The notes: a model not told the origin generated them from the letters alone. 52,240 nt of DNA from Anaerolineae bacterium (GCA_016931895.1 JAFGDY010000043.1:1-52240), one strand, 5' to 3'; positions 1 through 8,695 are shown, counted from the stretch's first letter. Program-made: numbers and translations.

Positions 1-1176
1 CGCGACATCACCCGCGAACTACAACTGGAAGAACAGTATCTCCAGGCGCAAAAGATGCAAGCCGTTGGTCAATTGACCGCCGGTATCGCCCACGACTTTA
101 ACAATTTGTTGACGGCCATCAACGGTTTTGCCGAGTTGGCCCAATCCAGGAGGGAGCCTAACCAGGCTTACCAGGACATGTTGGACAAGATTCTACGCTC
201 AGGCCGGCGCGCCGCCGATCTGGTGAAGCAACTGATGGCTTTCTCCCGCAAACAAGTTTTAGAATCTCAAGTTGTGAATCTTAATGCGGTTGTGACCGAT
301 ATAGAAAAGATGTTGCAGCGCATCATTGGCGAGCACATCACCTTGAAGACGGCGCCTGCGCCCGATTTAGGGTTGGTCAAAGTGGACCCCGCCCAATTTC
401 AACAGGTCATCGTCAATTTGGCCGTCAATGCCCGCGATGCCATGCCGGATGGCGGTTGCCTGACCATTGAAACGGCCAACGTGACCTTGGACGAAAACTA
501 TACGGCTGAACATCTGGAGATGCAGCCGGGCGAATACGTGTTGCTGACGGTCAGCGACAACGGCTTTGGCATGAGCGCGGCGGTTAAGGCGCGCATCTTT
601 GAGCCATTTTTTACAACCAAAGAGCCGGGTCAGGGCACCGGCTTGGGGTTAGCTACAGTTTTTGGCATTGTCAAACAGAGCGGCGGTTATATTTGGGTTT
701 ACAGCGAAGAGGGCCTTGGCGCCACCTTCAAGATTTACCTGCCGCGCATCCACCAAGCAGCCGGCCATGTGTCTTTTTCTGAATCTACTCAAGATTTGCC
801 GGTTGGAACAGAGACGGTTTTGGTGGTTGAAGATGATGCCGGGGTGCGCGAGTTTATTACCCGCAGCCTGAATCAGCAAGGTTATGCCATGTTAGAGGCG
901 GCCGATGGCCGCGAAGCGATGCGCCTGGTTCAAAACCACCGGGGAGCGATTCATCTTTTGTTGACCGACGTGATTATGCCCGGCGCCAACGGCAAAACCC
1001 TGGCCGCCGAACTGGGGCAAATCTGCCCCGGCCTGAAGATACTGTTTATGTCCGGTTATACCAACGCTGCCCTTGCCCAGCATGGCGTGTTAGAGCCAGG
1101 GATCGCCTTTTTGCCCAAGCCTTTTACAACCTTGGGCTTGGCCCGCAAGGTGCGCGAGGTGCTGGATGTGGCTTAA
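1..1176 (+). CDS. Hybrid sensor histidine kinase with C-terminal receiver (5' end outside window)
   Basis: The frame is open from base 1, so the N-terminal sensory part lies outside the window. The first residues (RDITREL) look like the end of a PAS domain. A HisKA dimerisation domain follows with the H-box GIAHDFNNLL (His at about residue 31 of the visible part). The HATPase domain shows the N-box NLAVNARDAMPDGG, DNGFGM and GTGLGL. A receiver domain begins near residue 272, with phospho-acceptor Asp about 323 (LLTDVIMPG) and the conserved Lys in LPKPF. This is the usual layout of a PAS hybrid kinase that autophosphorylates on His and passes the phosphate to its own receiver. No output domain is present. 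The signal cannot be guessed. A terminator follows 30 bases after the stop. Confidence 0.93.
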   Translation, partial: RDITRELQLEEQYLQAQKMQAVGQLTAGIAHDFNNLLTAINGFAELAQSRREPNQAYQDMLDKILRSGRRAADLVKQLMAFSRKQVLESQVVNLNAVVTDIEKMLQRIIGEHITLKTAPAPDLGLVKVDPAQFQQVIVNLAVNARDAMPDGGCLTIETANVTLDENYTAEHLEMQPGEYVLLTVSDNGFGMSAAVKARIFEPFFTTKEPGQGTGLGLATVFGIVKQSGGYIWVYSEEGLGATFKIYLPRIHQAAGHVSFSESTQDLPVGTETVLVVEDDAGVREFITRSLNQQGYAMLEAADGREAMRLVQNHRGAIHLLLTDVIMPGANGKTLAAELGQICPGLKILFMSGYTNAALAQHGVLEPGIAFLPKPFTTLGLARKVREVLDVA

Positions 1177-1206
1177 CTCAACTAAGGTAGTTTGGCCCCC
1201 TCCCCG

Positions 1207-1232
1207 GCCGGTGATGCTCCACCGGCTTTTTT
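1207..1232 (+). terminator. Rho-independent terminator of the hybrid kinase
   Basis: A 7-bp GC-rich stem (GCCGGTG with CACCGGC), a 6-base loop, then TTTTTT. It lies 30 bases after the kinase stop codon. Confidence 0.85.
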
Positions 1233-1317
1233 GTTTGGGCTAATTCTCCAAAACCTAACTTTTGATAGGTGACTCTTTGCCAGTCTGAATGATATACTCA
1301 ATTCAGGAGGTAAAGTG

Positions 1318-1887
1318 ATGCATAAAATACAATTGAAGCGCCTTTTGCTTCTGGCCTTGTTTTTTGTATTCCCGGCTTGTACGCTTCAGAGTAATGAGCT
1401 ATCCAAACCAAATAGCGCCGCAGGACTTAACGGCAGTTTTGAAACCACTGACTCCGGCTACCCCATTAATTGGGCCTTTGGCCCAAATCCGGAATCTGGT
1501 GACATTTTCCAGGTTTCTGTTGACCCAACCAAAGCCCAGGCCGGGAATCAGTCGCTTAAGCTTACTACCAATCAGGGCGATAGAACGGTAGGCTGCCGCA
1601 GCCGCGAAATTCCTATCCAACCGGGAAAGACATACAAGCTTTCTTTTTCTATGCAGAACGCTGGATGTACCCTAAAGGTCAATCGTATCATCCAGGATGC
1701 ATCAGGAAAAACCAATTTACGTTCAAAGATTATTGCGCACACGTCTACCCCCACCAGTGATTGGAAAACATTTGCCGAAACATTGGTAGCGTCCGCCGGT
1801 GAGGCCCAGGTGATTTTGATTTTTTTGGTTGATGGGCCGGGCACAATCTGGCTTGATGAGGTTAAAGTTGAAGAAGTTTTAGATTAG
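1318..1887 (+). CDS. Secreted lipoprotein with a carbohydrate-binding-like beta-sandwich
   Basis: ATG 1318 is preferred over the adjoining GTG 1315 because AGGAGG at 1305-1310 then lies 7 bases upstream. The 189-residue product begins with a basic n-region (KIQLKR), a hydrophobic core and the lipobox FPAC, placing the lipidated Cys at residue 21. The mature part (NGSFE..., GNQSLKL, PGKTYKLSFSMQ, W..F..T, IWLDEVKVEE) has the pattern of a CBM4/9-like galactose-binding fold, commonly found in proteins that bind polysaccharides. No catalytic domain is present. It probably sits on the outer face of the cytoplasmic membrane. The ligand is unknown; the fold is inferred from sequence pattern only. 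Confidence 0.75.
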   Translation: MHKIQLKRLLLLALFFVFPACTLQSNELSKPNSAAGLNGSFETTDSGYPINWAFGPNPESGDIFQVSVDPTKAQAGNQSLKLTTNQGDRTVGCRSREIPIQPGKTYKLSFSMQNAGCTLKVNRIIQDASGKTNLRSKIIAHTSTPTSDWKTFAETLVASAGEAQVILIFLVDGPGTIWLDEVKVEEVLD

Positions 1888-1952
1888 AACCAGGCCAATC
1901 CAGCTTCGTTGAGGGTTGAATTGGCTTAAGCTGGCAATACAAGGAGGTGATT

Positions 1953-2354
1953 ATGGTAGGGTTATCTATTCTTATGTTCGTAACCAGTGTCATCCTGGCG
2001 ATGGTGGTTTTCCGCCAAAACCCTGATCAAGGGGTGGTTTCTAACAGGCGGGCCAAATGGTTCCTGGGTGGGGGTCTTATCTTAATGGGGGCTTATGGCG
2101 TTTTCTGGCTAATATTTGGCATTGGCGAAATGCTCTCGGGAGATTTGAGTGGGGTGATACACTTTATACCGGTGCTGATGATCGTCATCCTGATGCTGCT
2201 GGCGATCATGCGCCCCCTTGAGGCAGGAATAGTGCTGGTTGGCCTCGGCATCTTTGCCTCAATTTTCACCAATGTTTTGATTGGCGGTATCCCCTTTCTG
2301 GTATTTGGTTTGCTCTTTCTCGCCGGCGCGGCCGTGGCTCATCTTGGCCGATAA
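1953..2354 (+). CDS. Small integral membrane protein, unknown function
   Basis: ATG 1953 follows AAGGAGG (1941-1947) with ideal spacing. The in-frame GTG at 1947 overlaps that site and is rejected. The 133-residue product has about four hydrophobic segments (LSILMFVTSVILAMVVF, FLGGGLILMGAYGVFWLIFG, FIPVLMIVILMLLAIM, and a C-terminal pair rich in Gly, Ile and Leu) joined by short loops. No catalytic or binding motif stands out. It starts 65 bases after the lipoprotein gene on the same strand and may be co-transcribed with it. Confidence 0.65.
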   Translation: MVGLSILMFVTSVILAMVVFRQNPDQGVVSNRRAKWFLGGGLILMGAYGVFWLIFGIGEMLSGDLSGVIHFIPVLMIVILMLLAIMRPLEAGIVLVGLGIFASIFTNVLIGGIPFLVFGLLFLAGAAVAHLGR

Positions 2355-2399
2355 TAAAGATTAATAATTTTCTTCGGTAGTGTTACTCCAAAGGCTCCA

Positions 2400-2430
2400 G
2401 ACCCTAAAGGTCTCAGAGACCTTTAGGGTC
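2400..2430. repeat. Perfect 15-bp inverted repeat between genes
   Basis: The arms (GACCCTAAAGGTCTC and its exact complement) flank one base. No T-run follows directly, so it is at best a weak terminator. It is more likely a small dispersed palindromic repeat. The rest of the 220-base gap shows no gene. Confidence 0.7.
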
Positions 2431-2574
2431 TTCAATTTTACCGAACCATTTTGTAAAACTACATTAAAACCTGTCGGGTCTCTTTGGATCACTCACAACT
2501 TGACCAGGATTTGTGCGTATTAAGTAATGCCAGATACATTCAAACCAATACAAATAAATTAGGAGAAGGTTATT

Positions 2575-3804
2575 ATGCCAACGCACGAATCAGTAACTTC
2601 AAACCCTCAATCAAACAAACCCGCAAGACGCCACGACATTGATTGGCTGCGGGTGCTGGCGGTATTGCTGCTCATCATCTTTCATACCGCCCGTATCTTT
2701 GATATTTGGGAACCTTTTTATGCCAAAAATAGCCAAACCAGTGTTAGCCTGACCTACCTCTTCATCAGCAGCATCTTTGTTTGGCACATGCCGCTGTTTT
2801 TTTTGCTGGCCGGCGCCTCAACCTGGTTTGCCTTGCAATTTCGGAGCGGCCAACAGTATGCGTTAGAACGTTTTAAGCGGCTGTTGTTGCCTTTTATTTT
2901 TGGGCTGTTGGCGCTGGCGCCGCCGCAAGCCTATGTTGGGGCGCTCACCTATGGTTATTTTGAGGGATCATTTTTTGAATATTACCCCCTGTTTTTCCAA
3001 ATTGGTCCTACCGGCGACTTGACCGGCTATATGGGCGGCTTTACCCCCGGCCACTTGTGGTTCATTCTCTTTTTGTTTGTTTTAGCCCTGGCCGGGTTGC
3101 CCCTTTTTCTCTGGCTCAAACAAGAAAGTGGCCGGCGCCAAATCAACCGGCTGGCCAATTTCTTCGCCCACCCCGGAATGATCTATTTGCCGGCGCTGCC
3201 CCTGGTGGTAACCCTGGCCTTACCCGACCTTGGCGGCAAGAACCCCTTCTACTATTTTGTCTTTTTTACCTATGGTTATGTCCTGATGGCGGATGCACGC
3301 TTTAAGCAGATAGTGGCCCGGCACAAGGGCCTGGCCCTGCTCTTGGGGCCGGTGGCCCTGGTGGCCGTGCTGATGGCCGAGATTTTGCTGGGGCCTAGCA
3401 CCGGCTGGCTCAACCTAGCGGCCAATATCTATTTTCCCACTATGGGCAGTTGGTGCTGCCTGATTGCGCTGCTGGGTTATGGTCAAAAATATCTAAACTT
3501 TACCAACCGATTTTTGCAATATGCCGGCGAAGGAGCTTATGCCTTTTACATTCTGCACCAAACGGTCATCATTGTTATTGGGTATTACGTAACGCAGTGG
3601 GACCTTGGCGTATGGCCCAAATTTTTGATCATCGTCGTAGCCGCCCTGCTGGCCACTACCCTTGTTTATGATCTCCTGGTCAGGCGCGCCAACATGACCC
3701 GCTTCCTGTTTGGCATGAAACCCCGGCCCAAGGGGTCTATAAGGCCGGCCATAGGCCACCCTGCGCCGGCAAATCTGGGGGACATCGCTTCGCCAAAGTT
3801 GTAG
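2575..3804 (+). CDS. Acyltransferase-3 family membrane protein (OpgC/OafA-like)
   Basis: This 409-residue polytopic membrane protein starts at an ATG with AGGAGAAGG just upstream. The N-terminus carries the family hallmark R-X10-H (Arg26 to His37, in DWLRVLAVLLLIIFH), and about ten hydrophobic segments follow. HMPLFFLLAG in the third segment and HLWFILFLFVLAL in the middle are typical of acyltransferase 3 proteins, which move acyl groups such as acetyl or succinyl onto sugars or lipids across the membrane. The arrangement resembles the glucan-succinylating OpgC branch, but the substrate cannot be read from sequence. The C-terminal tail (about 35 residues, basic, Pro-rich) is probably cytoplasmic. 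No polysaccharide operon surrounds it. Confidence 0.85.
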   Translation: MPTHESVTSNPQSNKPARRHDIDWLRVLAVLLLIIFHTARIFDIWEPFYAKNSQTSVSLTYLFISSIFVWHMPLFFLLAGASTWFALQFRSGQQYALERFKRLLLPFIFGLLALAPPQAYVGALTYGYFEGSFFEYYPLFFQIGPTGDLTGYMGGFTPGHLWFILFLFVLALAGLPLFLWLKQESGRRQINRLANFFAHPGMIYLPALPLVVTLALPDLGGKNPFYYFVFFTYGYVLMADARFKQIVARHKGLALLLGPVALVAVLMAEILLGPSTGWLNLAANIYFPTMGSWCCLIALLGYGQKYLNFTNRFLQYAGEGAYAFYILHQTVIIVIGYYVTQWDLGVWPKFLIIVVAALLATTLVYDLLVRRANMTRFLFGMKPRPKGSIRPAIGHPAPANLGDIASPKL

Positions 3805-3816
3805 AAATTAGGAGAC

Positions 3817-4018
3817 GTGAAAAGGCGCGCTACCGGCGCAGAAAGCGCTATCTAAATGAGGTTCCCGATAAAACCGGACTGTTGAAGTTATCGGGCGCCT
3901 GATAATCGAATATGGCGGGTTCCCGGTATATCAAAGTTAGCGATTCCCGGCTTGGGCAGAAAGCTTCCCCTGTGAACCAAGGCTCTGCCTTCACCCAATC
4001 AAGGAGATTCCTTTTCAC
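3817..4018 (+). ncRNA. Candidate structured RNA of about 200 nt, family not identified
   Basis: The ends pair perfectly over 9 bp (GTGAAAAGG at 3817-3825 with CCTTTTCAC at 4010-4018). Inside are CCCGATAA/TTATCGGG (3864-3871 with 3888-3895), AGGCGC/GCGCCT (3823-3828 with 3895-3900, competing with or stacking on the closing stem) and GGGCAGA/TCTGCCT around 3955-3990. The motif TTCCCGRTA-like recurs three times. A strong terminator follows 4 bases later. No reading frame fits. I could not match it to tmRNA, RNase P, SRP or a common riboswitch. 6S RNA is possible by size and by its long closing helix, but this is a guess. It begins 12 bases after the acyltransferase stop and no promoter of its own is obvious. 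Confidence 0.4.
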
Positions 4019-4022
4019 CCAA

Positions 4023-4057
4023 AAGAGCCTGGTCTACGGACCAGGCTCTTTTTAATT
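4023..4057 (+). terminator. Rho-independent terminator of the candidate RNA or acyltransferase transcript
   Basis: A perfect 12-bp stem (AAGAGCCTGGTC with its complement), a TACG tetraloop and a TTTTTAATT tail. Confidence 0.88.
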
Positions 4058-4120
4058 ATGTCTAACAATACCCTGCGCCGGGAAAAAGTTTTGGGTTAGG
4101 GGGCGACATTCTTGAATAGT

Positions 4121-4265
4121 AGACTCGGTAGATCCAAAATGTTGTTTGGAGTGGGTATTTTAATGCCTAAAAAAACGCACTAAAGTGCGGACTACCAGCC
4201 CAAATTTGGATCTACTAAGACTCGATAGATCCAAATTTATCGTAGGACGGCATCCCTATGCCGTC
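4121..4265. repeat. Mosaic of short direct and inverted repeats upstream of lon
   Basis: AGACTCGGTAGATCCAAA (4121-4138) recurs with one change at 4218-4235. AAATTTGGATCT (4202-4213) is an inverted copy of 4227-4238. GACGGCAT/ATGCCGTC (4246-4253 with 4258-4265) forms a hairpin with a CCCT loop. Together with the GC/AT-mixed segment at 4168-4198 this looks like decayed dispersed repeats. The ATG at 4258 lies inside the last hairpin and is therefore a poor start for the lon frame. Confidence 0.6.
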
Positions 4266-4389
4266 TACCAAAAATTGGGCCGGTAGTACGCGCTTTTGCT
4301 ACCCTGCGCCTTCACTAATTGGGCAAATTTTTCTTTTGTGGTACTATATCTTTGATAAATTATTTCTTTGGCGGAGCATCTTGACCTTG

Positions 4390-6777
4390 ATGGATCTCTT
4401 TGAACAAGAATCTCTACCCTCAATAGCTGCTGACGAAGTAGATTTACCCCTGTTGCCGGTGCGCGACACGGTGGTTTTTCCCCGCATGTTGACGCCTCTT
4501 TTTGTGGGGCGCGATCGCTCGATGCTGGCCCTGGAGGCGGCGCTGGCCGAAGGCAGCGAAATGATTGTGGTGGCCCAGCGTAACATTGATGTGGAAGAGC
4601 CGGTTATTGACGACCTCTACACGGTGGGCACTGACGTGGTGGTGGGCCGCATGTTAAAAATACCCGACGGCAGCATGAATATCCTGGTTCAGGGCCAACA
4701 ACGGGTAAAAATTATTGAATTTACGCAACAAGACCCCTTTTTTAGAGTTCGGGTGCAGCGCCTGGATGAAGAAGCAGAAAAAACCCTTTCTTCCGAAGCC
4801 CTGATGCGGGCTGTTTTGGCCCTCTTTGAAAAATGCGTGCAACTGAATCGTAACATTCCCGACGATGCCTATATTGCGGCCATGAACATAGATGAACCGG
4901 GCTGGCTGGCCGATATGGTCTCCTCGGTGATGGACTTTAAGGTGGAACAGCGCCAGCAAATTTTAGATTCGGCCGATCCCACGGCCCGGCTCCAGCACTT
5001 GAGCATTATGCTGGCCCAAGAATTGGACGTGTTAGAACTGGAGTCGCATATCCAGGACCAGGTGCAGCAAGAAGTGGACAAAGGCCAACGCGAGCACTTT
5101 TTACGGGAGCAGATCCGGGTCATTCAAAATGAGTTGGGCGAACTGGATTTTCAAACCGCCGAGATCAATGAACTGCGCCAGAAATTGGCCGGTATCGAAT
5201 TGCCGGAACAGGTCAAGACCAAGGTAGAAAAAGAACTCAACCGCCTGGCCGCCATGCCTCCGGCGGCCCCTGAAGTGGGGATCATTCGCACTTACCTGGA
5301 TTGGCTCATTGAAGTGCCCTGGTTCAAAACCACAGAAGACAGCCAGGACATTAACCACGTGGCCAAAGTATTAAACGATCATCATTACGGCATCCCCAAA
5401 GTGAAAGAGCGGATCCTGGAACACATTGCCGTTAAGCAGCGGGCCGGCGACAGGATGCGCACGCCTATTTTGTGTTTTGTCGGCCCGCCCGGCACGGGCA
5501 AAACCTCCCTGGGGCGTTCGATTGCCGAGGCCCTGGGGCGTGAATTTGTCCGGTTTAGCCTGGGCGGCATTCACGACGAGGCCGAAATCAGGGGCCACCG
5601 CCGCACTTACATTGGCGCTTTGCCCGGCCGCCTCATCCAATACATGCGCCGGGCGGGCACAATCAACCCCGTTTTTATGTTGGATGAAATTGACAAACTG
5701 GGCGCTGACTTTCGGGGCGACCCCGGCGCCGCCCTGCTGGAAGCCCTGGACCCCGAACACAACAACAACTTTACCGACCATTACCTGGAACTGCCCTACG
5801 ACCTTTCTAAAGTTTTTTTTATCACTACCGCCAATATCTTAGACCCCATTCCCCCGGCCCTGCGCGACCGGACAGAGGTGATTGAATTTTCGGGCTATAT
5901 TGAAGAGGAAAAACTGCAAATTGCCCGCCAATTTCTCATCCCCCGCCAAATTGAGGAGCATGGCCTGGGCGACGTGGCCCTGAAAATAACCGACAGCGCG
6001 GTACAGGGCATTATCCGTGAATACACCTACGAGGCCGGCGTGCGCAACCTGGAGCGAGACATTGGGCAGATTTGTCGCAAGCTGACCCGCCGGTTGGCCG
6101 AACAAAAAACAAACCCCAAAACCATTACCCGGCAATCATTAGCCAAATATTTGGGGCCGCCCCGTTTTACCGAACAACTGGCCGAAAAAGACGACGAAGT
6201 GGGCGTGGCCACCGGCATTGCCTACACCGAAGCCGGGGGCGATATTATGCCGGTGGAAGTCACCCTCATGCCGGGCAAAGGCCAATTAACCCTAACCGGC
6301 CAATTAGGTGAGATAATGCAAGAATCGGCCCAGGCCGCGCTTTCTTTTGCCCGCGCCCACGCCAAAGAATACGACATCAAACCCTCCTTTTTTGAGAGTT
6401 ACGATATTCACCTGCACGTGCCCGAAGGCGCTATTCCCAAAGATGGCCCCAGCGCCGGCGTGACCATGGCCACGGCCCTTGTTTCGGCGCTCTCCAACGC
6501 CAAAGTGCGCCACGATGTGGCCATGACGGGCGAGATTACGCTGCGGGGAAATATCTTGCCCATCGGCGGCCTCAAAGAAAAGATTTTGGCGGCGCATCGG
6601 GCGGGCATTACCACCGTCATTGCTCCCTCTCGCAATAAAAAGGATTTGGTTGACGTGCCCAAAAAAGTGCAGCGCGAGTTGAACATTATTTTTGCCGACA
6701 AGCTGGAAGAAGTGTTAAAAACCTCGCTGATTGCCCCCCCCAAGAAAAAACGAAGCAAGAGTGCGGCCGCGTCCTAA
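4390..6777 (+). CDS. lon: ATP-dependent Lon protease (LonA type)
   Basis: This is a cytoplasmic AAA+ serine protease that degrades damaged and regulatory proteins. The 795-residue product has the LonA order: N-terminal substrate-binding domain (DLPLLPVRDTVVFPRMLTPLF near the start), helical linker, AAA+ module with Walker A GPPGTGKT (about residue 365) and Walker B FMLDEID, then the protease domain with catalytic Ser about 688 (PKDGPSAGVTM) and Lys about 731 (GLKEK), 43 residues apart as in E. coli Lon. The frame extends upstream to an ATG at 4258, but that codon lies in a repeat hairpin and adds 44 atypical residues. Start 4390 (or TTG 4387) with GGAG at 4373-4376 fits the family. The C-terminus ends in a basic KKKRSKS tail. 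A MITE-like element separates the gene from its terminator. Confidence 0.97.
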   Translation: MDLFEQESLPSIAADEVDLPLLPVRDTVVFPRMLTPLFVGRDRSMLALEAALAEGSEMIVVAQRNIDVEEPVIDDLYTVGTDVVVGRMLKIPDGSMNILVQGQQRVKIIEFTQQDPFFRVRVQRLDEEAEKTLSSEALMRAVLALFEKCVQLNRNIPDDAYIAAMNIDEPGWLADMVSSVMDFKVEQRQQILDSADPTARLQHLSIMLAQELDVLELESHIQDQVQQEVDKGQREHFLREQIRVIQNELGELDFQTAEINELRQKLAGIELPEQVKTKVEKELNRLAAMPPAAPEVGIIRTYLDWLIEVPWFKTTEDSQDINHVAKVLNDHHYGIPKVKERILEHIAVKQRAGDRMRTPILCFVGPPGTGKTSLGRSIAEALGREFVRFSLGGIHDEAEIRGHRRTYIGALPGRLIQYMRRAGTINPVFMLDEIDKLGADFRGDPGAALLEALDPEHNNNFTDHYLELPYDLSKVFFITTANILDPIPPALRDRTEVIEFSGYIEEEKLQIARQFLIPRQIEEHGLGDVALKITDSAVQGIIREYTYEAGVRNLERDIGQICRKLTRRLAEQKTNPKTITRQSLAKYLGPPRFTEQLAEKDDEVGVATGIAYTEAGGDIMPVEVTLMPGKGQLTLTGQLGEIMQESAQAALSFARAHAKEYDIKPSFFESYDIHLHVPEGAIPKDGPSAGVTMATALVSALSNAKVRHDVAMTGEITLRGNILPIGGLKEKILAAHRAGITTVIAPSRNKKDLVDVPKKVQRELNIIFADKLEEVLKTSLIAPPKKKRSKSAAAS

Positions 6778-6844
6778 ATTTTATTCGGCTGTCAGCCGCT
6801 ATTCATCAAAAAGTGACTGGCATCCTCTAATTACGCACATCCTA

Positions 6845-6986
6845 AGAGCGTGTTTCTTAAATCGAATTTGACCGCAAAATCACCTCAAAATGTCACTCTG
6901 AGCGACCATCGGGAGCGAAGAGTCTCCAATCCGCAGGCGGAGATTCTTCGGCTTCGCCTCAGAATGACATTTAAGAAACAGGCTCT
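6845..6986. mobile_element. MITE-like element, 142 bp, with 18-bp terminal inverted repeats
   Basis: The ends (6845-6862 and 6969-6986) are inverted repeats that differ at one position. Inside, a second imperfect inverted pair pairs the TGTCACTCTGAGCG region with the CCTCAGAATGACA region, and GAAGAGTCTCC with GGAGATTCTTC. There is no transposase. The 67-residue reading frame through it is a by-product. Such palindromic, non-coding, terminal-repeat elements are typical of miniature elements mobilised in trans. Confidence 0.75.
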
Positions 6987-7001
6987 AAAATCAATAGACT
7001 C

Positions 7002-7036
7002 CGGCCCGGGTTATCACAATCCGGGCCGATTTTTTG
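7002..7036 (+). terminator. Rho-independent terminator, probably for lon
   Basis: CGGCCCGG (7002-7009) pairs with CCGGGCCG (7021-7028), followed by ATTTTTTG. It lies 225 bases after the lon stop because the MITE-like element sits between them. Confidence 0.8.
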
Positions 7037-7078
7037 TTATGAGCCTGGTTTGACATAATCCAAATCTTTAACAAACGT

Positions 7079-7107
7079 TTGCACTTTATGTCTACATAGT
7101 GTAGAAT
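7079..7107 (+). promoter_or_regulatory. Sigma70-type promoter for the downstream membrane-anchored protein
   Basis: TTGCAC, 17 bases, TAGAAT. The predicted start near 7114 leaves a leader of about 140 bases before TTG 7254. Confidence 0.5.
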
Positions 7108-7253
7108 TTAAGAAAAAGCGTATTGTTACCCCAAGCCCTTGTTGCCACTGTAAACCGATGTTTTTGGCAGCAACAAATTGCCCGTTTCTGGCAAAAAGTT
7201 TATGGCGTTGTCGCTGATATTAAAATGGAAATGGGCTTGTCAGGAGGTCTATT

Positions 7254-8603
7254 TTGGCTCTTGATCTCAGAATATGGTTTTTATTTTTTCTGGCCATAAC
7301 CGCTTTTCTCTTCATTTTGCGCCGCGGCCCATTTTTGAGCCTGAACGATTTGCTGCAAATTGTGGTGGATTTCTTTTTGGTTTTGGCTATGGCCGGGACC
7401 GCCCTCACCTTTGGTTTCTTGCTAACCAGGCAGGATCCCCTGCCTTTGCTGCGCAATACAGCCTACCAATTGAGTCTACAACAGCTTGTTTCTTTTGAGC
7501 ATATTGTGCCTGAACACCTTGAAAAGAGTTTAGCCACCAATAACATTTTGCGGCTGGATACGGATGGGGACAACTATAAAGAGTGGATTGTTTTTTATCA
7601 ATTTGACCTGCAAAACTCGTCAAATCCCGTCCAGGCAATGGTTTACGACAATGACCGGGGCAACCCGCCCGTTATCTTCCCTTATGCCTTACGCCCTCCC
7701 CATCGAGATTACCTGGGTGAAGGCGAAGTTTCACTTGAATTGGAAAATGCCACCATAGATCAAAATGGGCCTGACCAGGAAGACCTGCAAGAAATTTTGG
7801 TCCGGGGGTCAAATGAGTTGGGCATTTTCCGCTTCAGGCAAAATTCTGAACAATGGGACTTTCCGCGCGACGCCCCCCCCCGCTATCAACCGATTGGCTT
7901 CTTCCGGGGCAGCGGCGGGGTGAGCTTTGATAAAAACACCAAAAATGTCACCGTGCTCGACCGGGCCGGTTTTGAACGCAGTCAATTGGTCAATCGTTTG
8001 GTTTATGCCGTCAACAAGGCTACCAATACTTATTGGGATCAGTTTTACGATCCGGCGGAGTTAGACCGAAAACTGGCCGCGCCGCTCATCTCTACCATAG
8101 ACTTTCTGGGCGACCCGCCTCAAAATATACACGATTCCACGTTTCCAGAAAAAATTGTCCTGGCTTTTTATGCTTCTACTTGCGGTAGCAAAGCCGATGG
8201 GCTTTGCCGTAATTACAACACCGGCTGGAATCCCGACGATTTTTTAGACCCCAACGGTGACGCCTTTGCCGAATTGAAAAACGGAAACCCCGGCGACTTT
8301 GGCTTGCCCAGTTTTAACCACACATCAGATATTTTGGTAAAATACCTTCAATACTTTCCCCAATTGGAAACCGACCCGGATTTGCGAGAGACAGGTGGCG
8401 GACGGGACGTTGTCACCGGCGAAGAAGCAGGCAGAAATGTTGTAGACATAACGTTTGCCGTCAAAGATCGAAATGGTGTTTCTCAAGAAGAAACTCGTCG
8501 TTATCACATGACTTCGGTTAACGGCCAGTGGAAAATTCATAGGCGGTTAGAACTTGACGAGATGCCGGAATTGGGCCAACCCACCCAAATCCTTAACCGT
8601 TGA
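7254..8603 (+). CDS. Membrane-anchored protein with extracytoplasmic domain, unknown function
   Basis: The start is TTG 7254, 6 bases after AGGAGG at 7242-7247. The 449-residue product has two N-terminal membrane segments (IWFLFFLAITAFLFIL and a second around residues 35-60), then a soluble part of about 380 residues that probably faces outwards. Residues near 100 (LDTDGDNYKEWIVFY) resemble the Asp-rich calcium loops of FG-GAP or dockerin-like repeats. The C-terminal 80 residues (VVDITFAVKDRNG..., RRYHMTSVNGQWKIHR) look like a small NTF2- or lumazine-like beta-rich module, typical of proteins that end with a W-K-I pattern. I do not recognise the family. It has its own promoter and no clear operon partner. 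Confidence 0.7.
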   Translation: MALDLRIWFLFFLAITAFLFILRRGPFLSLNDLLQIVVDFFLVLAMAGTALTFGFLLTRQDPLPLLRNTAYQLSLQQLVSFEHIVPEHLEKSLATNNILRLDTDGDNYKEWIVFYQFDLQNSSNPVQAMVYDNDRGNPPVIFPYALRPPHRDYLGEGEVSLELENATIDQNGPDQEDLQEILVRGSNELGIFRFRQNSEQWDFPRDAPPRYQPIGFFRGSGGVSFDKNTKNVTVLDRAGFERSQLVNRLVYAVNKATNTYWDQFYDPAELDRKLAAPLISTIDFLGDPPQNIHDSTFPEKIVLAFYASTCGSKADGLCRNYNTGWNPDDFLDPNGDAFAELKNGNPGDFGLPSFNHTSDILVKYLQYFPQLETDPDLRETGGGRDVVTGEEAGRNVVDITFAVKDRNGVSQEETRRYHMTSVNGQWKIHRRLELDEMPELGQPTQILNR

Positions 8604-8666
8604 AATGTCCTGGCTAATATCCATCCCTATAGAACCGGGGTCAAGTCCCATGTCTCCCCCCTCAGT

Positions 8667-8695
8667 TTGATAAAGTCGGCATATTTTGGTACAAT
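8667..8695 (+). promoter_or_regulatory. Sigma70-type promoter for the zinc-ribbon protein
   Basis: TTGATA (8667-8672), 17 bases, TACAAT (8690-8695). The leader to ATG 8780 is about 78 bases. Confidence 0.6.

Noticed and set aside
4258-4389. N-terminal extension of Lon by 44 residues
   Set aside because: The start codon is inside a repeat hairpin, no ribosome site is present and the residues do not resemble Lon.
6850-7053. 67-residue reading frame after lon
   Set aside because: It lies within the MITE-like element and the terminator.
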